A program made the translations under genes and the position numbers. From NCBI GenBank assembly GCA_030278955.1, contig JAOANR010000014.1, positions 20,338,068 to 20,402,067 on the forward strand: a stretch of DNA of 64,000 nt, given 5' to 3'. The stretch is from Hygrophila difformis (lineage: Eukaryota; Streptophyta; Magnoliopsida; Lamiales; Acanthaceae). The notes under the pieces were generated by a model. That model was not told the origin of the DNA and searched no databases. It saw only the letters and a list, made by a program, of their open reading frames with translations. Positions 44,514 to 56,836 of this stretch are shown here, piece after piece (within the stretch, counting starts at the first letter, position 1; the number at the start of each line of letters is the position of its first letter).

Positions 44514-46580
44514 ACCCCAAAAAAAAAAAAAAAACACTTATTTATTTAACCTATCACAGAAGTAGGTCTCACCTCGATCAACTTTGGGTCGCACAGTGAG
44601 AAAGACTCCTACAACCAAGAAAGAAAAACCAAAAACCACTTTAGTTAAACCTTTTGCCAAAAAAATACATTGAGGAAGTAAAATGAAATAAAAGAAAAGA
44701 AAAAGAAAAAAAGGAAGCACTACAAACACAAATGATATTCAAATAGTAGAAACACAATAATGAAAATGCGACATTTTCATGATTCAAAACCAGAAAGCAA
44801 CCTCAGCCACTAACACTTGCACAATGTAGGGAAGGCAAATATATATCATGTTATTCATGTCCATGTATGAGTTACTAGAAACACTAAGGTTGTCACTGAA
44901 TGCAATAATATTATTGCAAAGCTGGTTCAAATCTATGAAGTAGTTATGTATCCACCAATTATTAAGAATCTAAGAGTCATTCTGTAAAATTCTATCGAAA
45001 TTTGATTCAGCGTAATTGAATCCTGTCTTACAAAAAACAATTAAACCCTATTTTATTCGCTACACATACCTCTCCCATGACAAGCACTTCTAATGCATCT
45101 CTGTACTTTTCCTTTCTTATTAGAGCCTTGCCATTTGCATGAAGCATAAGCCCCATCATTATTGCCCTGAGATACAAAGCACATTAACAGACAACAAAAC
45201 ACCCTTTCGGCAGGAAGCATTTCACATTATATGTACTCAGTTAATTATCAGTAAGCACTAAAAGCCACTAAATCAATAGATTTTTTTTCCTTTTCCTTTT
45301 CTTTTTTTTTTTTTTAATACCGTTGATCAGTCTCAGACCCCAACTGTACTTTCTCTCCACTTTGATTTTCAAGCTCTAGATTGAAGTCCTCCACAGGCAA
45401 TGAGCCATCTGCGTGTCTGCCTGCCAAAGAAGTTGCAGCAGCCCTGCAATCAAAGTTATGTTACAAATAGAACAAGAAAATAAAACACAAACAATTTGCA
45501 ATTGTAAATATTAAGAGACAATAATTCAAGGTATTATCTTCTACGGATATCTCTGACTGCAATAGAAGTAAGTGAGCAATGTCAAGGACATGCAAAGGAA
45601 ACAAGTCTATGTTTTCCCATCCATTTTCTGGAATTTGTGAACTGAACCTAATATTTTCAAGAACGTAAGTGATACCATACATTTGGATTAGTTTCTTAAG
45701 AATTCAGGGCAGTGAATCATATCAAGAATATCTACATTGAAGCCAAAACTGAAAGATAAAATGAGCCACTTAAGAAAACAAGCCATATTTGATGTAAAGG
45801 CAAACTCTTTGTCTCGCACATGACCAAGGCTCAAAGGATAATCTCAAAGACTCAAACTTTCACCTTTAGATGCTCCTAAATCTTGAACTACATAAACCGT
45901 AAATTCATCCTCCAAATCTCAGGCACTCATTCAATAGAGAACATTCATAGCAAACCCAATTTTCGTTGACAGCAAATACACGACAACATCAGATACACTG
46001 CCTACATTCACTTGAGGAGAAATCAGGAAACATAAGAAACTCATACAATGTAACTATGAATCGAACTCAACAACCTCGGGCCATGGGAAGGGAAAAAAAA
46101 AAAAGGAAAGATAAAACGAAAAAGGAAAGGAAATCGAAGAAAACGATAAAGGAAACAAAAACCAACTTGAATCATCCAGAGTGTCTGCCTTAAATTCAGG
46201 CAATCAAACAAACAATTCACCAAGAAAATTAAAAATCAAAGTCAACCAAAACATAAAAACACTCACTTAATTCGAGAAAGCCTCTTAGAGCGCTCCTCTT
46301 CAGCCAGGAACTCATCCTTAGGAGATTTCCCGCCTTGATCAGCAGACACCTTGGAGGCCAAAATCTTAGCGTTGTTTTTGACACCCAAGTGAGTTAATTT
46401 TTGGGTGCCATCGCCGTCCCTCAAAACCCTCCCAGAGCAAATGAGATTTAGGCAGTGCGGGGAACTGCAACCTGATCGATTGGCCACCTCCTCCCTCAAC
46501 ATAGCGACAGTCCACTCATCCAGTTCCACTTCCAGCACCCCACTCCATGCCCCGCCAATTCTGAGTTTCCCCATCCCCAT
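40511..46580 (-). CDS. NUB1: NUB1-type UBL/UBA protein (11 exons)
   Basis: Homologue of NEDD8 ultimate buster 1, a proteasome-linked adaptor that binds NEDD8/ubiquitin-like modifiers. Exons on the minus strand: 46267-46580, 45321-45443, 45070-45166, 44573-44608, 43681-43868, 43494-43596, 42144-42325, 41966-42043, 41599-41701, 41422-41515 and 40511-40854. All borders are GT-AG and phases agree, giving 553 aa, close to the size I recall for plant NUB1. A ubiquitin-like domain occupies about residues 3-80 (GKLRIGGAWSG...). A helical core follows (DNVSILQIDMVWCYFMLRDI, LHLRMELLEAVVAYHSG). There are three UBA domains near 290-330 (LLMSMGYKEREAKRAL), 360-400 (LVSIGFEKDLAAEAL) and 430-465 (LASMGFDQGLAVDTALR), then an acidic tail. 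The first in-frame ATG is 46580. Convergent with the CYP pseudogene. Confidence 0.9.
44476..44535. repeat. Poly-C/poly-A tract in a NUB1 intron
   Basis: A long C run (over 25 C) followed by about 18 A, in the intron between exons 4 and 5. Length in such tracts is unreliable in sequencing. Confidence 0.85.
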
Positions 46581-47218
46581 CGCCGACGCCAAAATCACTC
46601 TAGAGTCTAGAGAAAATTGAGTTTACAGGTCCAATTAACAATGATTTCATCGCAAATAATCTGGTACGAATATATAGAAACGAAATTCTCGGTCGTCTTC
46701 GTCGTCCCCTTCGTTTCTTGTGGGCTAAGTCTAAAGGAATAAACAAAATAGCCAAAAAAAAAAAAAAAACATTTCAATTTGGGGTATTTAACTTTTTTGG
46801 ACTTAACAATTACCTGACTTAGAAAATTTGAAGAGCTTGTTTGGTGTGATTTTATGAGTAATAATTAGTTAAAATTAGTTGTTTGATAATTTTGAGATTA
46901 ACTCTTTATTTAAATTAAACTAAAATTTAAAGCGATTTTAAAAAGAGCTGATGGAGTATTTACCAAAAAATATAAATTTATCAAAAAAGAACTGATTGAA
47001 CAGTATTTTAAATTATTTTTTGCCTTTTTAAATAAGTTAATTTATCTTAAATTAACTCATAAAACAATTGATTCGATAGTTGTTTTGCCAAACAAGGCCT
47101 ATATAGTTTTGGCTTGCAATTTTAAGTAATGATGTTTGGTGTCAGAAGTTTAAAATTACAATTTAGCTATTTTAGATATTAAAATTTAACGATTATTTAA
47201 ATTAGTATTTACTAGATA
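46581..47218. other. NUB1 5' flank
   Basis: Contains the NUB1 5' untranslated region and presumably its promoter (minus strand), then AT-rich DNA without coding signal. An A run (about 46754-46771) is present. Confidence 0.6.
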
Positions 47219-47467
47219 CTACCTCCGTGTTTCCGTGAAAATGAAATGATTGGTTTTTTTTTTAATATACCATTTATTATTCAACTTTGATTCACGATTA
47301 TATAATAGTTATAGAAGAAAAATATAGTCAAGTGAGATCTGACCGTCTCATCTTATAGTTTTTGAATATCAATTTTTTATAATTTTTACTTGTACACCGT
47401 AAGTTATATATGTGTACTGAATTGCTTGCGCAGAGTAAATGTTGCATATTTATGAAAACATAGGAAA
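47219..47467. mobile_element. Stowaway-type MITE (family A, diverged)
   Basis: Starts CTACCTCCGTGTTTCCG after TA. The interior shares CAAGTGAGATCTGACC, TTTTTACTTGTAC and related stretches with the elements at 6149-6408 and 51393-51636. The right end is eroded (AAAACATAGGAAA before TA), so that border is approximate. Confidence 0.55.
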
Positions 47468-47550
47468 TACTTACCCCTGTTCTTTAATAACTGAATACTT
47501 TTGTATTTCACGTAATCCAATAAATATTTTTAACCTGTAATAACTACCCA

Positions 47551-49174
47551 CACGATTAGTTGGGAAGGTATATGCTCCTTGAAAGAAGATGGTGGATTAA
47601 ATTTAAGGAAGATCCAGGATATTAATAACGCTTTGCTGTTGAAATGGAGGTGGCGTTTTGGGGCAGAAAACGGCCTGTGGAAAAAGGTGATTGATACTAA
47701 ATATTATGCCAACACAACCCCTCTTATTCCGGAGGCAAGGACGAGTAGAACGGTATGGGGGAACATTGGCAAAGCCTGGACAGAAATGGAAACAGCAGGG
47801 GTAAGCAATGGTTTTTTTATTCAAGTTGGAAGTGGAGGCAGCACACGGTTCTGGAAAGACAAGTGGCTGATGGGGGATCGGTCGTTAAGCGAAGTATTTC
47901 CGCGTTTGTTTACCCTGGCGGTGAACAAGGAAGGAAAAATAAATGAATTTGGGAGGTGGAAGGGGACGGAATGGGAATGGAGTATAGAGTTGAGGTGACC
48001 ATTGTTTGACTGGGAGTTGGGAGTATGGCATGATCTGCTTACGCTTTTAGGGAACCAACACTTAAATAGATTTATGGAAGATAGGGTTCGGTGGAAAAAG
48101 GAGGGGAGCGGGGTCTTTTCTGTCCGGTCTTGCTGGTCCAGACAAGGGGGCTTTGATGGGAGGGATGATGCATGGTTCTGGAAAAGGTTGTGGAAATTGA
48201 AATGCCCGATGAAGGCAAAACTATTGGTGTGGAAAGTAATGAGAAACGCGCTTCCTGTAAGGGAGATATTGGCTAACAGGGGGTGTAGGTTTATTTTAAA
48301 TGTGAGTTGTCCGTGTTGTGGCCGCGAATCCGAGTCCACCTATTCTGTAATTGCAAGGTAGTAGCAGACCTTTGGTACAAAGGCGTAGGGTGGTTTGGAT
48401 TTCAATGGGCTAAGCCTGCCACAGTGAGACATATTCTGGAATGGTGGTTCGATGCTAGAAGGAGGCGGTGGTCTAGGGAAGCATGGCAAATGACTTGCCT
48501 GGCAATCGTTTGGTCAGTGTGGCGAATGAGAAATGCAGTGGTATTTCAAGGAAAAGTTCTTGACAAAAAGTTAGTCGAAGAAGAAATAAGATGGAGAATT
48601 GGAATGTGGTGGCAATCGAATTTAGGAGGGATTGAGGCAAACATGGAATGCATGAACAGTGACTTTCCAGGTGGGTTGGGTCAGCTGCTGGGCAGAAGGA
48701 TAAGAGAGCCGAGAGGTGTATTGTTTTGGGATTGCCCCGAGCAGGGTTGGTGGAAGGTTAATACGGACGGGTCATCGTTTGGGAACCCTGGGCCATCCGG
48801 GATTGGTGGAGTGGTGAGAAATGATGGGGGGGGGGGGAATTTTGTTTACTCTGTCGGAGTATATTGGATGTACAGACTCTACAGAAGCTGAGGTGGCGGC
48901 GGTGAGTAGAGTTTGTGCGGCCCTAATGAGAGACCAAGGCTTCCCGTTGCCTAAACTAATTTTTGAATGTGACTCAGTAAATGTAGTTGGGTGGTTAAAG
49001 AATCCGGAGACTTTCCCTTGGAGGCTATCTAAATGGGTAGCAAATATAATGGCAGTTTTAAATTGTTGTGGGGAGGTTAAAGTTGAACATATATTCCGTG
49101 AAAAAAATGAGCTAGCAGACCAGTTAGCTAGAAAAGGAGCAGAAGGTGGTGAACTTGTAGAAATATGGTCCTGA
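47551..49174 (+). pseudogene. LINE ORF2 C-terminal pseudogene
   Basis: Readable blocks are LLKWRWRFGAENGLWKKVID, WKRLWKLKCPMKAKLLVWKV, HLFCNCKVVADLWYKG, WWKVNTDGSSFGNPGPSGIGG and then STEAEVAAVSRVCAAL, FECDSVNVVGWLK and REKNELADQLARKG (RNase H). A TGA at about 47996, a frame change near 48345 and another in a G run at 48827-48837 split it into at least four frames. Homologous to, but clearly diverged from, the intact ORF2 at 56837. Confidence 0.88.
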
Positions 49175-51184
49175 AACAGTAAACAATAGTGGATGGATGA
49201 GAAAGTGATCTGTATGTCCTGTTGATGGTAGATGGTCCTCAGTGTTGAGGGAGGTGAAAGCTGTCTCGTTTTTGTTTTTTCACCTTTGAGAGAGTTGTTA
49301 ATGAAGGGTGTAGAATTAAAGTTAAGGGATAGGGTGGGTTGGAGGTATTAAGTCTTGTGAAAGGGGAAAATAAATGTATGTATCACATGGGGGCTACTGT
49401 AATTGGGGTTTTTTGTGCAAAATTTTGCTTTTTTTTTGTTTTCTTTTTTCAGGCTGTAATTGATGCTGGAGCTAAGTGAGGGAGGGTGAAGATGTCTTTT
49501 GCTGCTACACGTTTTTGGCCCACTTTGCTGCAGGGGATGCGGATGCGACAGATGCTATTTGGAAAAATAAAATCTTCGTGAAAGCTGGTAATTAATGGAG
49601 AAAGCTGTGGCTGAGATTGGGTTATGGCTGCTGTTGGTCTATTACAAGCTTTTAATAGATGCTGCTGCGAATTTGTCCACCCGGGAATGCAAAAGCGAGT
49701 TGAAGTCCCTCGGATACACAATGTTAGGTTGAATAAAGCTGCTGATAAACCACAACTGGAAAGAAGGAGGTGTTGGGCATGGAACGTATTAAGCTTTGGT
49801 AAAACCAAATTGGTGAGATCTACACTTTTAAGCTCCTTTAATATATGTATAAGTGGCGGTCATGCTGACATTCTAAACCTTGCTGTCATTCATTCACGTC
49901 TGAGCTTGCTTAAGTACACTCCATTGCATCGAATATAAAAAGGGCTCGTCAATGTATCCCCTTTGGAACTATGCTATCCATGAACTGTTCTCCATACCCC
50001 AGATAGCCATGTCCTGAATACAACCGAAATACCCTTTCTATACCTATGAGCTTTCGAAACCTGAACCAACAGCCTTTTAACTGCTATAGTCATTCAGCAT
50101 CTCTTGCCCTTTTTGGGAAAATTGTGGAGTGTCTGTTTATGTGCACACGAAAAATCCTATCGTTGCTTGCAAATAGTGGTGTCGGAAATTTAAAAGAGTC
50201 GGGAATTATGCCTGAATGGGTGAAGGGAGGGAGCTTGAGTGGTGTCTGCATTTTCAAAGTTCAGTATTGGTGTTATGATCATTATGATTCTGGCTTGGGC
50301 AGCTTAGACTTTCCGAAAAAAAAAAAGAGAAAAAAATTGTATAGAAAAAGTAAAAAAAAAAAAAAAAAAAAAGAAGAAGAAGGAAAAGAAATGTAGAAAT
50401 ATGGTGTATAACAGTATGTCGACAAAGGGAAGTTTTGGATTATGGAAGAATAGTGAGGATGTTTCTGTAAGACAGTAAAGGGCAGCAGAAATAGGAAGGG
50501 TGTGGAGAAAGTGAGTGTTTAAAGCTCCGAGTATAGTTTCATGTTTCTGATCTGTCATATGTGTAGTTTTTGGTTTCATAATGCCGAGTCCATGAATGTG
50601 CAACTCGATTTGATTTGTAGTGTTTGAATATTTACAGACTGCTCTGCATTTTTCCTTGGTGAAGCCATTCTATTCCTGCCTTTCTCTCATTTTGTCATCA
50701 CCCCGGCCCTGTATAGAATTTTTTTTGATTTGGTCCTTCTATTTTTCGATGCACTGGTTTTTGAATATTTAAGCAGGCGAGATGTGAGTTTTTGGAGCAA
50801 GTGTAAGGAATGCCACCGTGAATTCAGCACATGAGAGTATGATATGAGAGAAAGCCAAACAAGCAGCGGTGGAGACAGTTTTTGTGACCTCGGAAGGGCG
50901 GTCTTGCTTTTGTCTACATGCCTGGAAGTCTCATATCAAAGAGTTCTTCTGCATAGTGTCTTTTCTCGCCACCTCGAAAATCTGTTCTTGAAGAGGAAGG
51001 TGTCTGGGTTGGTTTATGAGGAATGATTTTAAATTTTGTTCTTCTGAGAGTATGTTTTTGCACTCTAGATCATTGTACCTCTTTTGGTTTTGTGGAGACA
51101 TATAGGTTAATTGTGATTGGATGTAGAAGACTCTTTTTGTCCTTGTGCTTTAATGAAACAATTTTTTTTCCTTTAAAAAAAAAA
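49175..51184 (+). other. LINE 3' untranslated region
   Basis: Non-coding DNA from the ORF2 stop to the A tail. The A-rich segment at about 50317-50390 corresponds in position to the T-rich stretch at 55770-55880 in the minus-strand LINE, supporting a 3' region of about 2 kb for this LINE group. Confidence 0.6.
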
Positions 51185-51392
51185 CCCATATTGTATATAA
51201 GTAGAATTTATATATATAAAAATATATTTTAAAATTACGTGATTAAACGAATCTCACTTGACTATGTTTCTTTATTATATTGTTAAAAAATTTGATCAAA
51301 ATTACTCAATGAATAGTTCACACTATAGAAATGGAGCAATTAAATGAGAACTGAGAAAGTATATAGGTAGTTTTTTAAATTATTTTGATGTA

Positions 51393-51636
51393 CTTTCTCT
51401 ATTTTTTAAAGATAGCTATGTTTGTGAATTTTATCATACAAACACTTTAATGATAGTGTACAAGTTAAAATATAGTTAATTAAAATCTTGTTAGATTTGT
51501 CTCGTCTTGTAGTTTTTAAATATCAAACTTTTAAAATTTTTACTTGTACCAAATTTGAGTTGTTAATGATTTAAAATATGCATTGGACTGCATGTTGTGC
51601 GAGTCCGTAGCAAAAAAAAAAAAAAAAAAGAGGAGG
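51393..51636. mobile_element. Stowaway-type MITE (family A, diverged)
   Basis: Ends CTTTCTCTATTTTTTAAAG and AAAAAAGAGGAG, each beside TA. The interior (TTTTTACTTGTACCAAATTTGA, in part, and AAAATATGCATTGGAC) matches the MITE at 6149-6408. It carries an A run at 51611-51629. Confidence 0.6.
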
Positions 51637-51699
51637 TATTTTAAGAGGTAAAGCGAATAACGGTGTTTTCTCCCAAAATCAGTCTTATAGTATGTCATA

Positions 51700-51918
51700 C
51701 TACCTCCATCTAGAAATGTTTTTGACGTATTCATATATCACGCAGTTCAATACACATATTAAACCATTAATAATTCAGTTTCAATATAAGTAAAAAATTT
51801 AAAAATTCAATGCTATATTTTAACTTGTACTATGATAAAACTTTAACTGAAAATCTCTATGTGAATAGTAGCACAATTACCAACCAAAAAAAAAAAAAAC
51901 ATAATGAGACAGAGGTAG
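51700..51918. mobile_element. Stowaway-type MITE
   Basis: Inverted ends CTACCTCCATCT and AGACAGAGGTAG flanked by TA; 219 bp, no ORF. Confidence 0.7.
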
Positions 51919-53811
51919 TATGAATTTGAAATGATACTAGTATAACCCCCCGCATGAATGGATGGGGATGTGATAACAAAAAAACGAATTGTATGAAAAA
52001 ATGAAATATTGAATTATAATATTACCCACTCGAAGACCATAATAGCCAATGTGATAAGGAATGTGAAAAAACTGAAATTTAATACTGATGGGTTGAAAAG
52101 TATAAAATAGTGAATTGTGTGGTTTGTGTAGATAAGTGTCGTATGAAAATATTGATATCTGCACAATTATTATTGTCAAAGAAGATTAATATGTTTATAA
52201 ACATTGAAAAGCTTCCTTGTACATGACATTACTTGTAGACGTAGAATTGACATGGCCATCTTCATAAATCAGAAATTTTATTGGATTGTGAGTTTGTATT
52301 GTATTTTCGAGAACTTTTATTGGATTGTGAATTTGTATCAATTATATTTCCAGATGCGTGGACATTTGTTACATTACATATATAATGTACTTTGAAAAAT
52401 ATGAAGTATACATGTTATCATATCGAAAGAAGATTATTCTTATTTCAATGTTGAAAGATCGTTGCCGAAGGAATGCGCGAGGAAGAGATCATATTTCTTC
52501 TTCAAGTTGTGTGTTGCATTTATAATTGTATAATATTTTGGGTGCATAAACCCTGAATCATTATTGGGGGACAATGAGGTTTTTTTAGAGAAAACGTCCC
52601 AATAGATAGATTGCATTTTTTTTTTTTATTCCTGGGATCTTTTGAGGGAGGTGTATTGGATTAAGAGTTTGGTGGACTTTTTTGGATTTTTAAAAAGTAT
52701 ATGGATTTTTCAAATCTATTGACTTCATATAGAGTCTGCTTGACTTCTTATAGACTCTACGTAGACTTTGGTTGATTTTTTTTATTGATTTTTTTAGATT
52801 TCTATGGATTGTAGAATACAATTTTTTATTTAATTTATTAATTTACATGGATTTACATAGACAATGGGAACTATTAATACAAATATATACTGTATTAAAC
52901 ACGCTAGTGAATAAAAAAAATTATTCAAATTGTTGGTAAAAAATAACTAAAAATTCATTAGTTAAAAACAAGAAAAAAAGCTTAGTACTATTATTCAACT
53001 TGTAAGCAATATCATAGTTCCGAGAAAAAGAAATGATAGAATGGTAATGTTGGTTTAGAAGCCTCAATTTTGAAAGATATTGTAGTGTTAATTCATCAAT
53101 ATAAGTGCTTTGTATATTTTGGCTGTGGATTGCAATAGTTTGAGTGGTGAGGAGTAGTGTTTGAAAAAAGGGTGTTGAATAAAGTTCGAAAAATATGTGT
53201 GGTTTAGTTTAGCATGTGGTGTAGAATCATTGTTGAATGATGATTTCTTGTATTTATGAATAGGTGGTTCGAATGACAAAAAATACAAGCTCCTCGCTGC
53301 TCTGCAAAATATCTACGAGATATTGTCGAAGGGGTGGAGGTCCGGTGGTCGGTACAACAAAGAGAGGCGATAGAGGCCATCGGATTTGGCCATTTTACAA
53401 AGGAGAGAAAAGAAAGTACATATCTCCCTGATAATGACCAAAATTGTCCATTATTTCCAATCCATTTCCGTGTCTGAGACGGACATTTTGATCGTATTTC
53501 CATCTTATTTCAATAAGAAAGCAGTTGAATTCGACAGATTAATGCAAGTTTGTAAAAATATTGAGCCGGTGATAAAAAGACACAAAACATACAATTTTTA
53601 TTGTATTTGTGTTAGAAAAAATCCAAAAACATGGAAAAAGAAAAGAAAAAGGGAAGAAAAGATGGGCAAAAGAATAAAATAGCCCACAAAAACCAAAAAG
53701 ATGGGAAAATATTGAAAATCCCACACGTTGAAATTTGGCTAAGTGTTGAAACACAATTCGAGTTATGCAATTCGAATTAATTCGAATTGCACATATAATT
53801 CGAATTGCTGA

Positions 53812-54444
53812 TGTGATACCCCGTAATAATTCATTTTTGGAGTACGACTCGATTAGATGTATCCTAAATAAAAAAAATAAACAAATTCAAATTGTTTTGA
53901 ACTACGTTATGGCTTGATTCCTTCGCAGGGTACGTAGGCAGCTTAGAAGTTTTAATTCTAAGTTCAGTCACAAATTAATAAAATAAACAAAAAGACCTTA
54001 GCACGAGAAAAGTCGAAACACAACTTCGAGGACGAAGTTGATTCTTAAGGAGGGTAGACTGTAATACCCGAGAATTTTGCAACATAAAATAAATAAATAG
54101 ATAATAAATAAATACAATACTTAAATAAATATAATACATGGATAAAGAATCATAAGAAAATGAGAAATTGAATTTAATTTAAAAAGGAATCAAAATTCCA
54201 AGAACCCATGAATTCGAAAATAATTTAATTAAATAAATTATTGCACGGGAACCAAATATAGATGGACTCAATATTTCGAATCCGAAATTAAATTGAGATC
54301 CAAATAAAATTAAGATAGGAGTTTTGTAATACCATACATTATTCTAAATATATTTTAAATTAATCCATTTATTTATATATTAAAATCATTTTATTACGTG
54401 TGTAATTACTATACGCATAATTATTAATCAACACATTATTTTAT

Positions 54445-54528
<84 letters not shown>

Positions 54529-54806
54529 ACAATCTATATATACATAGCAAAATAATTGGAAACAAATATTTAGTCTATATTTATTAATATGACAAGATTC
54601 ACTCTATTTTTAGTATATTGTCAAATCCAATATGATAGGAAAAGATTTGGAATAAATCTTTGATTCTAAATCCCTAAATCTAACGCCGATTACTCTTTCA
54701 AAATTTAATCTTCTTCATCTATTGTGCTATTCAAATCAATTCTATGTACACAAAAAAATAAAATAGAAGGAATTAATAAATAACTACAATAATATATATT
54801 ATATAT
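53812..54806 (+). repeat. Old Tekay-type LTR, left part (split by LINE)
   Basis: Homology to the gypsy element at 29266 onward starts exactly at TGTGATACCCC (53812). It runs through the shared TTTTGAACTACGTTATGGCTT, AAGGAGGGTAGAC and TGTAATACCCGAGAATTTTG (54060) segments. From about 54310 the match to the young LTR fades. The right half resumes after the LINE at 63249. It is older and more diverged than the element at 20888-32063. GCTGA (53807-53811) would be the left TSD if the border is real. Confidence 0.7.
54446..54534. repeat. (AAT)n microsatellite
   Basis: A nearly perfect AAT/ATA run of about 88 bp inside the old LTR. Confidence 0.92.
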
Positions 54807-54807
54807 A

Positions 54808-55784
54808 TTTTTTTTTTTTTGAGAAGATGTTTGTTTTATTTCCAAAATAAATACTATCCGACAACCTCAATGTTTTGGTCATCCGATCTTCCCAAAGAGT
54901 CTACCACGCTACTATTACAGCAAAAGAAAATCAACCCGACATAGAGGCACAACACTGGCCCGCCAACAATGGTTCAACACCACTACCTGAGCAAAATTTC
55001 TATCGCCTACACTTCTTGAATCTACTTATCACCAAGTCATTAAGAGACTGCATTCGAGAAACAATCGTCGGGTAGATAAACTCCAGCACCAAGCCACAAC
55101 ATAACCTTGTCTCGGCTTTCTCTCCAGTCTATATCGACGCCAATCTGACGATTTCGTATTCCAGCCGCACCAAGTACACCTCATTCATACGAATTCCATC
55201 ACCTCTTTGTTCAATGATACAGCGCATTCTTACCCTCTCCTCTTTGTACAATGCCCCAATCCCAAATAATCCTTCCAATTTTCATCCTCGAAATAACAAA
55301 ACTCATCGAGGTACAGCTACTATATCCGTTCTCCATTTCAAAAAGATACGACCATCCTTCCCAAAGAAAGCGGTTGATCTCTCCCCCAAACAACATGAAT
55401 CAGTACGAAATCTTTTCGACAGATCCAAACACTTAACCATACACATATCTCCCCTGTAATGGACTCGAATCCAGTGTAATGAGTAAGGTAAGCTGTGTCT
55501 GGATTATACCGGGATCAAGGCTAGACAAATGGGAGATAAAAAATGTTGGCTATAGGGGTCTGGGAACCGACTATACCTAAACACACCGAAGATTCCTAAC
55601 CAGTTGCATAACGAAAAAACTCATCGAACAGACATCCAGTCTGATCTACAATACCATACGATTGTACCATGGATCTCGTCCCGACTCTTAATGGCCTCAT
55701 ACAGTATTCTGTCTAATTGAAGTAGCCCCATTCTATACTAGAAAATCGAGATTACTTCCTGCTATCACTTCTTTTTTTTTTTTT

Positions 55785-55816
<32 letters not shown>

Positions 55817-56836
55817 GCTACAATCTATCTTTTCTTCTCCATTCCCCCTTTCTTTTTTTTTTTTTTTTTTTTTTTTTTTCATGGGCTGTCCTCTAACCAA
55901 ACACCAATACCTTATGACCGACTCAACAATTATCCTTCCCGTGACGAACATCCTGGCCAAACCTATGTTCCGTCTATACCCGAAATGGCGATGTCATTCC
56001 TCATCTTTGCAAATACATACCAACTCCTTTTACTACCCCCTACACATGATAAAAAATATGGCCAAACACCCGACTTGCATCATGTCAAGAATCTTGTACA
56101 TGTGTATAATAATAGTCAGTTCCCAAGACTCCCAATAGACAAAGAAGCTATCTGGCTGAATACAGGAAAAGACACATGGTTAATGGTTTATCGGTGGTTT
56201 TCAGTTGGGCTCAAGCTGGACTCCTTATATGATAAGATTGGTCATTTCCAAAAACATCCCCTAAATAAAACGTGATCCGACCAAAATCAAGGAAAGGCTT
56301 ATGGTTCAAAAAGCAAGCATGTGATCTGAACACATTATGGGGGTGTGGTAAAGGTAGATATACTCCAAACGGTCAGGTCCTGTTGTCCTTATCTTTTCAT
56401 TAAACTGGAATGAGTTTACACAGGTTCGACATGGATGATTATAAGTGAATTAGATTGTCGAAGAGTTTTGTTGTTCAATTAGGGGATTTAAAATGTAGAA
56501 CTCACCAGATGATTTGTCAGTTGGCTCATTAACTTCCCTGTATGGACGCTTCAACCCTGTGGTTCCCCTCTGACAACCTATTTAGATCGCCGGTAGTCAG
56601 CTCAACTTCATCGTCCTGTAATTCTGTTGTCATTCATTCCTCTTAAAATCCCCACTTCTTCACTCTGCATGACATCAGTTCCTCCATTTGTGCAAGCTCC
56701 CCAACACATCTTACATCCTTCCTGCCTGAATGCTACCCTGACTCTTAGTGTTCAGCCCTTCTTGAATTACTATATTACCGGTGAATGTACAACAGATATA
56801 TTTATGTGCACTCCTTCATCTCTTGGCACCGAATTC
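54808..56836 (-). other. 3' region of the L1-type LINE
   Basis: No ORF with family features. It contains long T runs on the plus strand (A runs on the minus strand) near 55770-55880 and the terminal tail at 54808-54820. Length and position of the A-rich block parallel the truncated LINE at 49175-51184. Confidence 0.6.

Larger units (their letters stand above)
47551..51184 (+). mobile_element. 5'-truncated L1-type LINE with poly(A) tail
   Basis: Begins inside ORF2 downstream of the RT domain (TISWEGICSLKEDGG, matching TIGWERVCQPKEIGG of the LINE at 56837-61111) and ends in a short A tail at 51175-51184. The coding part (47551-49174) covers the post-RT region, the zf-RVT-like segment and RNase H, followed by a non-coding 3' region of about 2 kb containing an A-rich stretch near 50317-50390. 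It is a dead copy from reverse transcription that stopped early. Confidence 0.85.
51185..53811. other. Intergenic, AT-rich, with MITEs
   Basis: Holds two Stowaway-type MITEs (listed), a TGTATTGGATTAAGAG-type repeat near 52645-52800 related to the blocks at 32440 and 34650, and a cluster of AATTCGAATT palindromes at about 53755-53810. No credible gene is visible; short ORFs lack family features. Confidence 0.55.

Noticed and set aside
7347..46580. P450 plus UGT as a biosynthetic gene cluster
   Set aside because: Only one intact P450 and one intact UGT are present, transposons separate them, and no scaffold-forming enzyme is seen; proximity alone is not evidence of a pathway.
46581..46598. Longer NUB1 N-terminus starting at 46598
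   Set aside because: The codon at 46596-46598 is GTG, not ATG, on the minus strand; the first in-frame ATG is at 46580.
49624..50396. Plus-strand ORFs of 104-116 aa after the truncated LINE ORF2
   Set aside because: They lie in the LINE 3' region and end in A-rich low-complexity sequence; no domain is recognisable.
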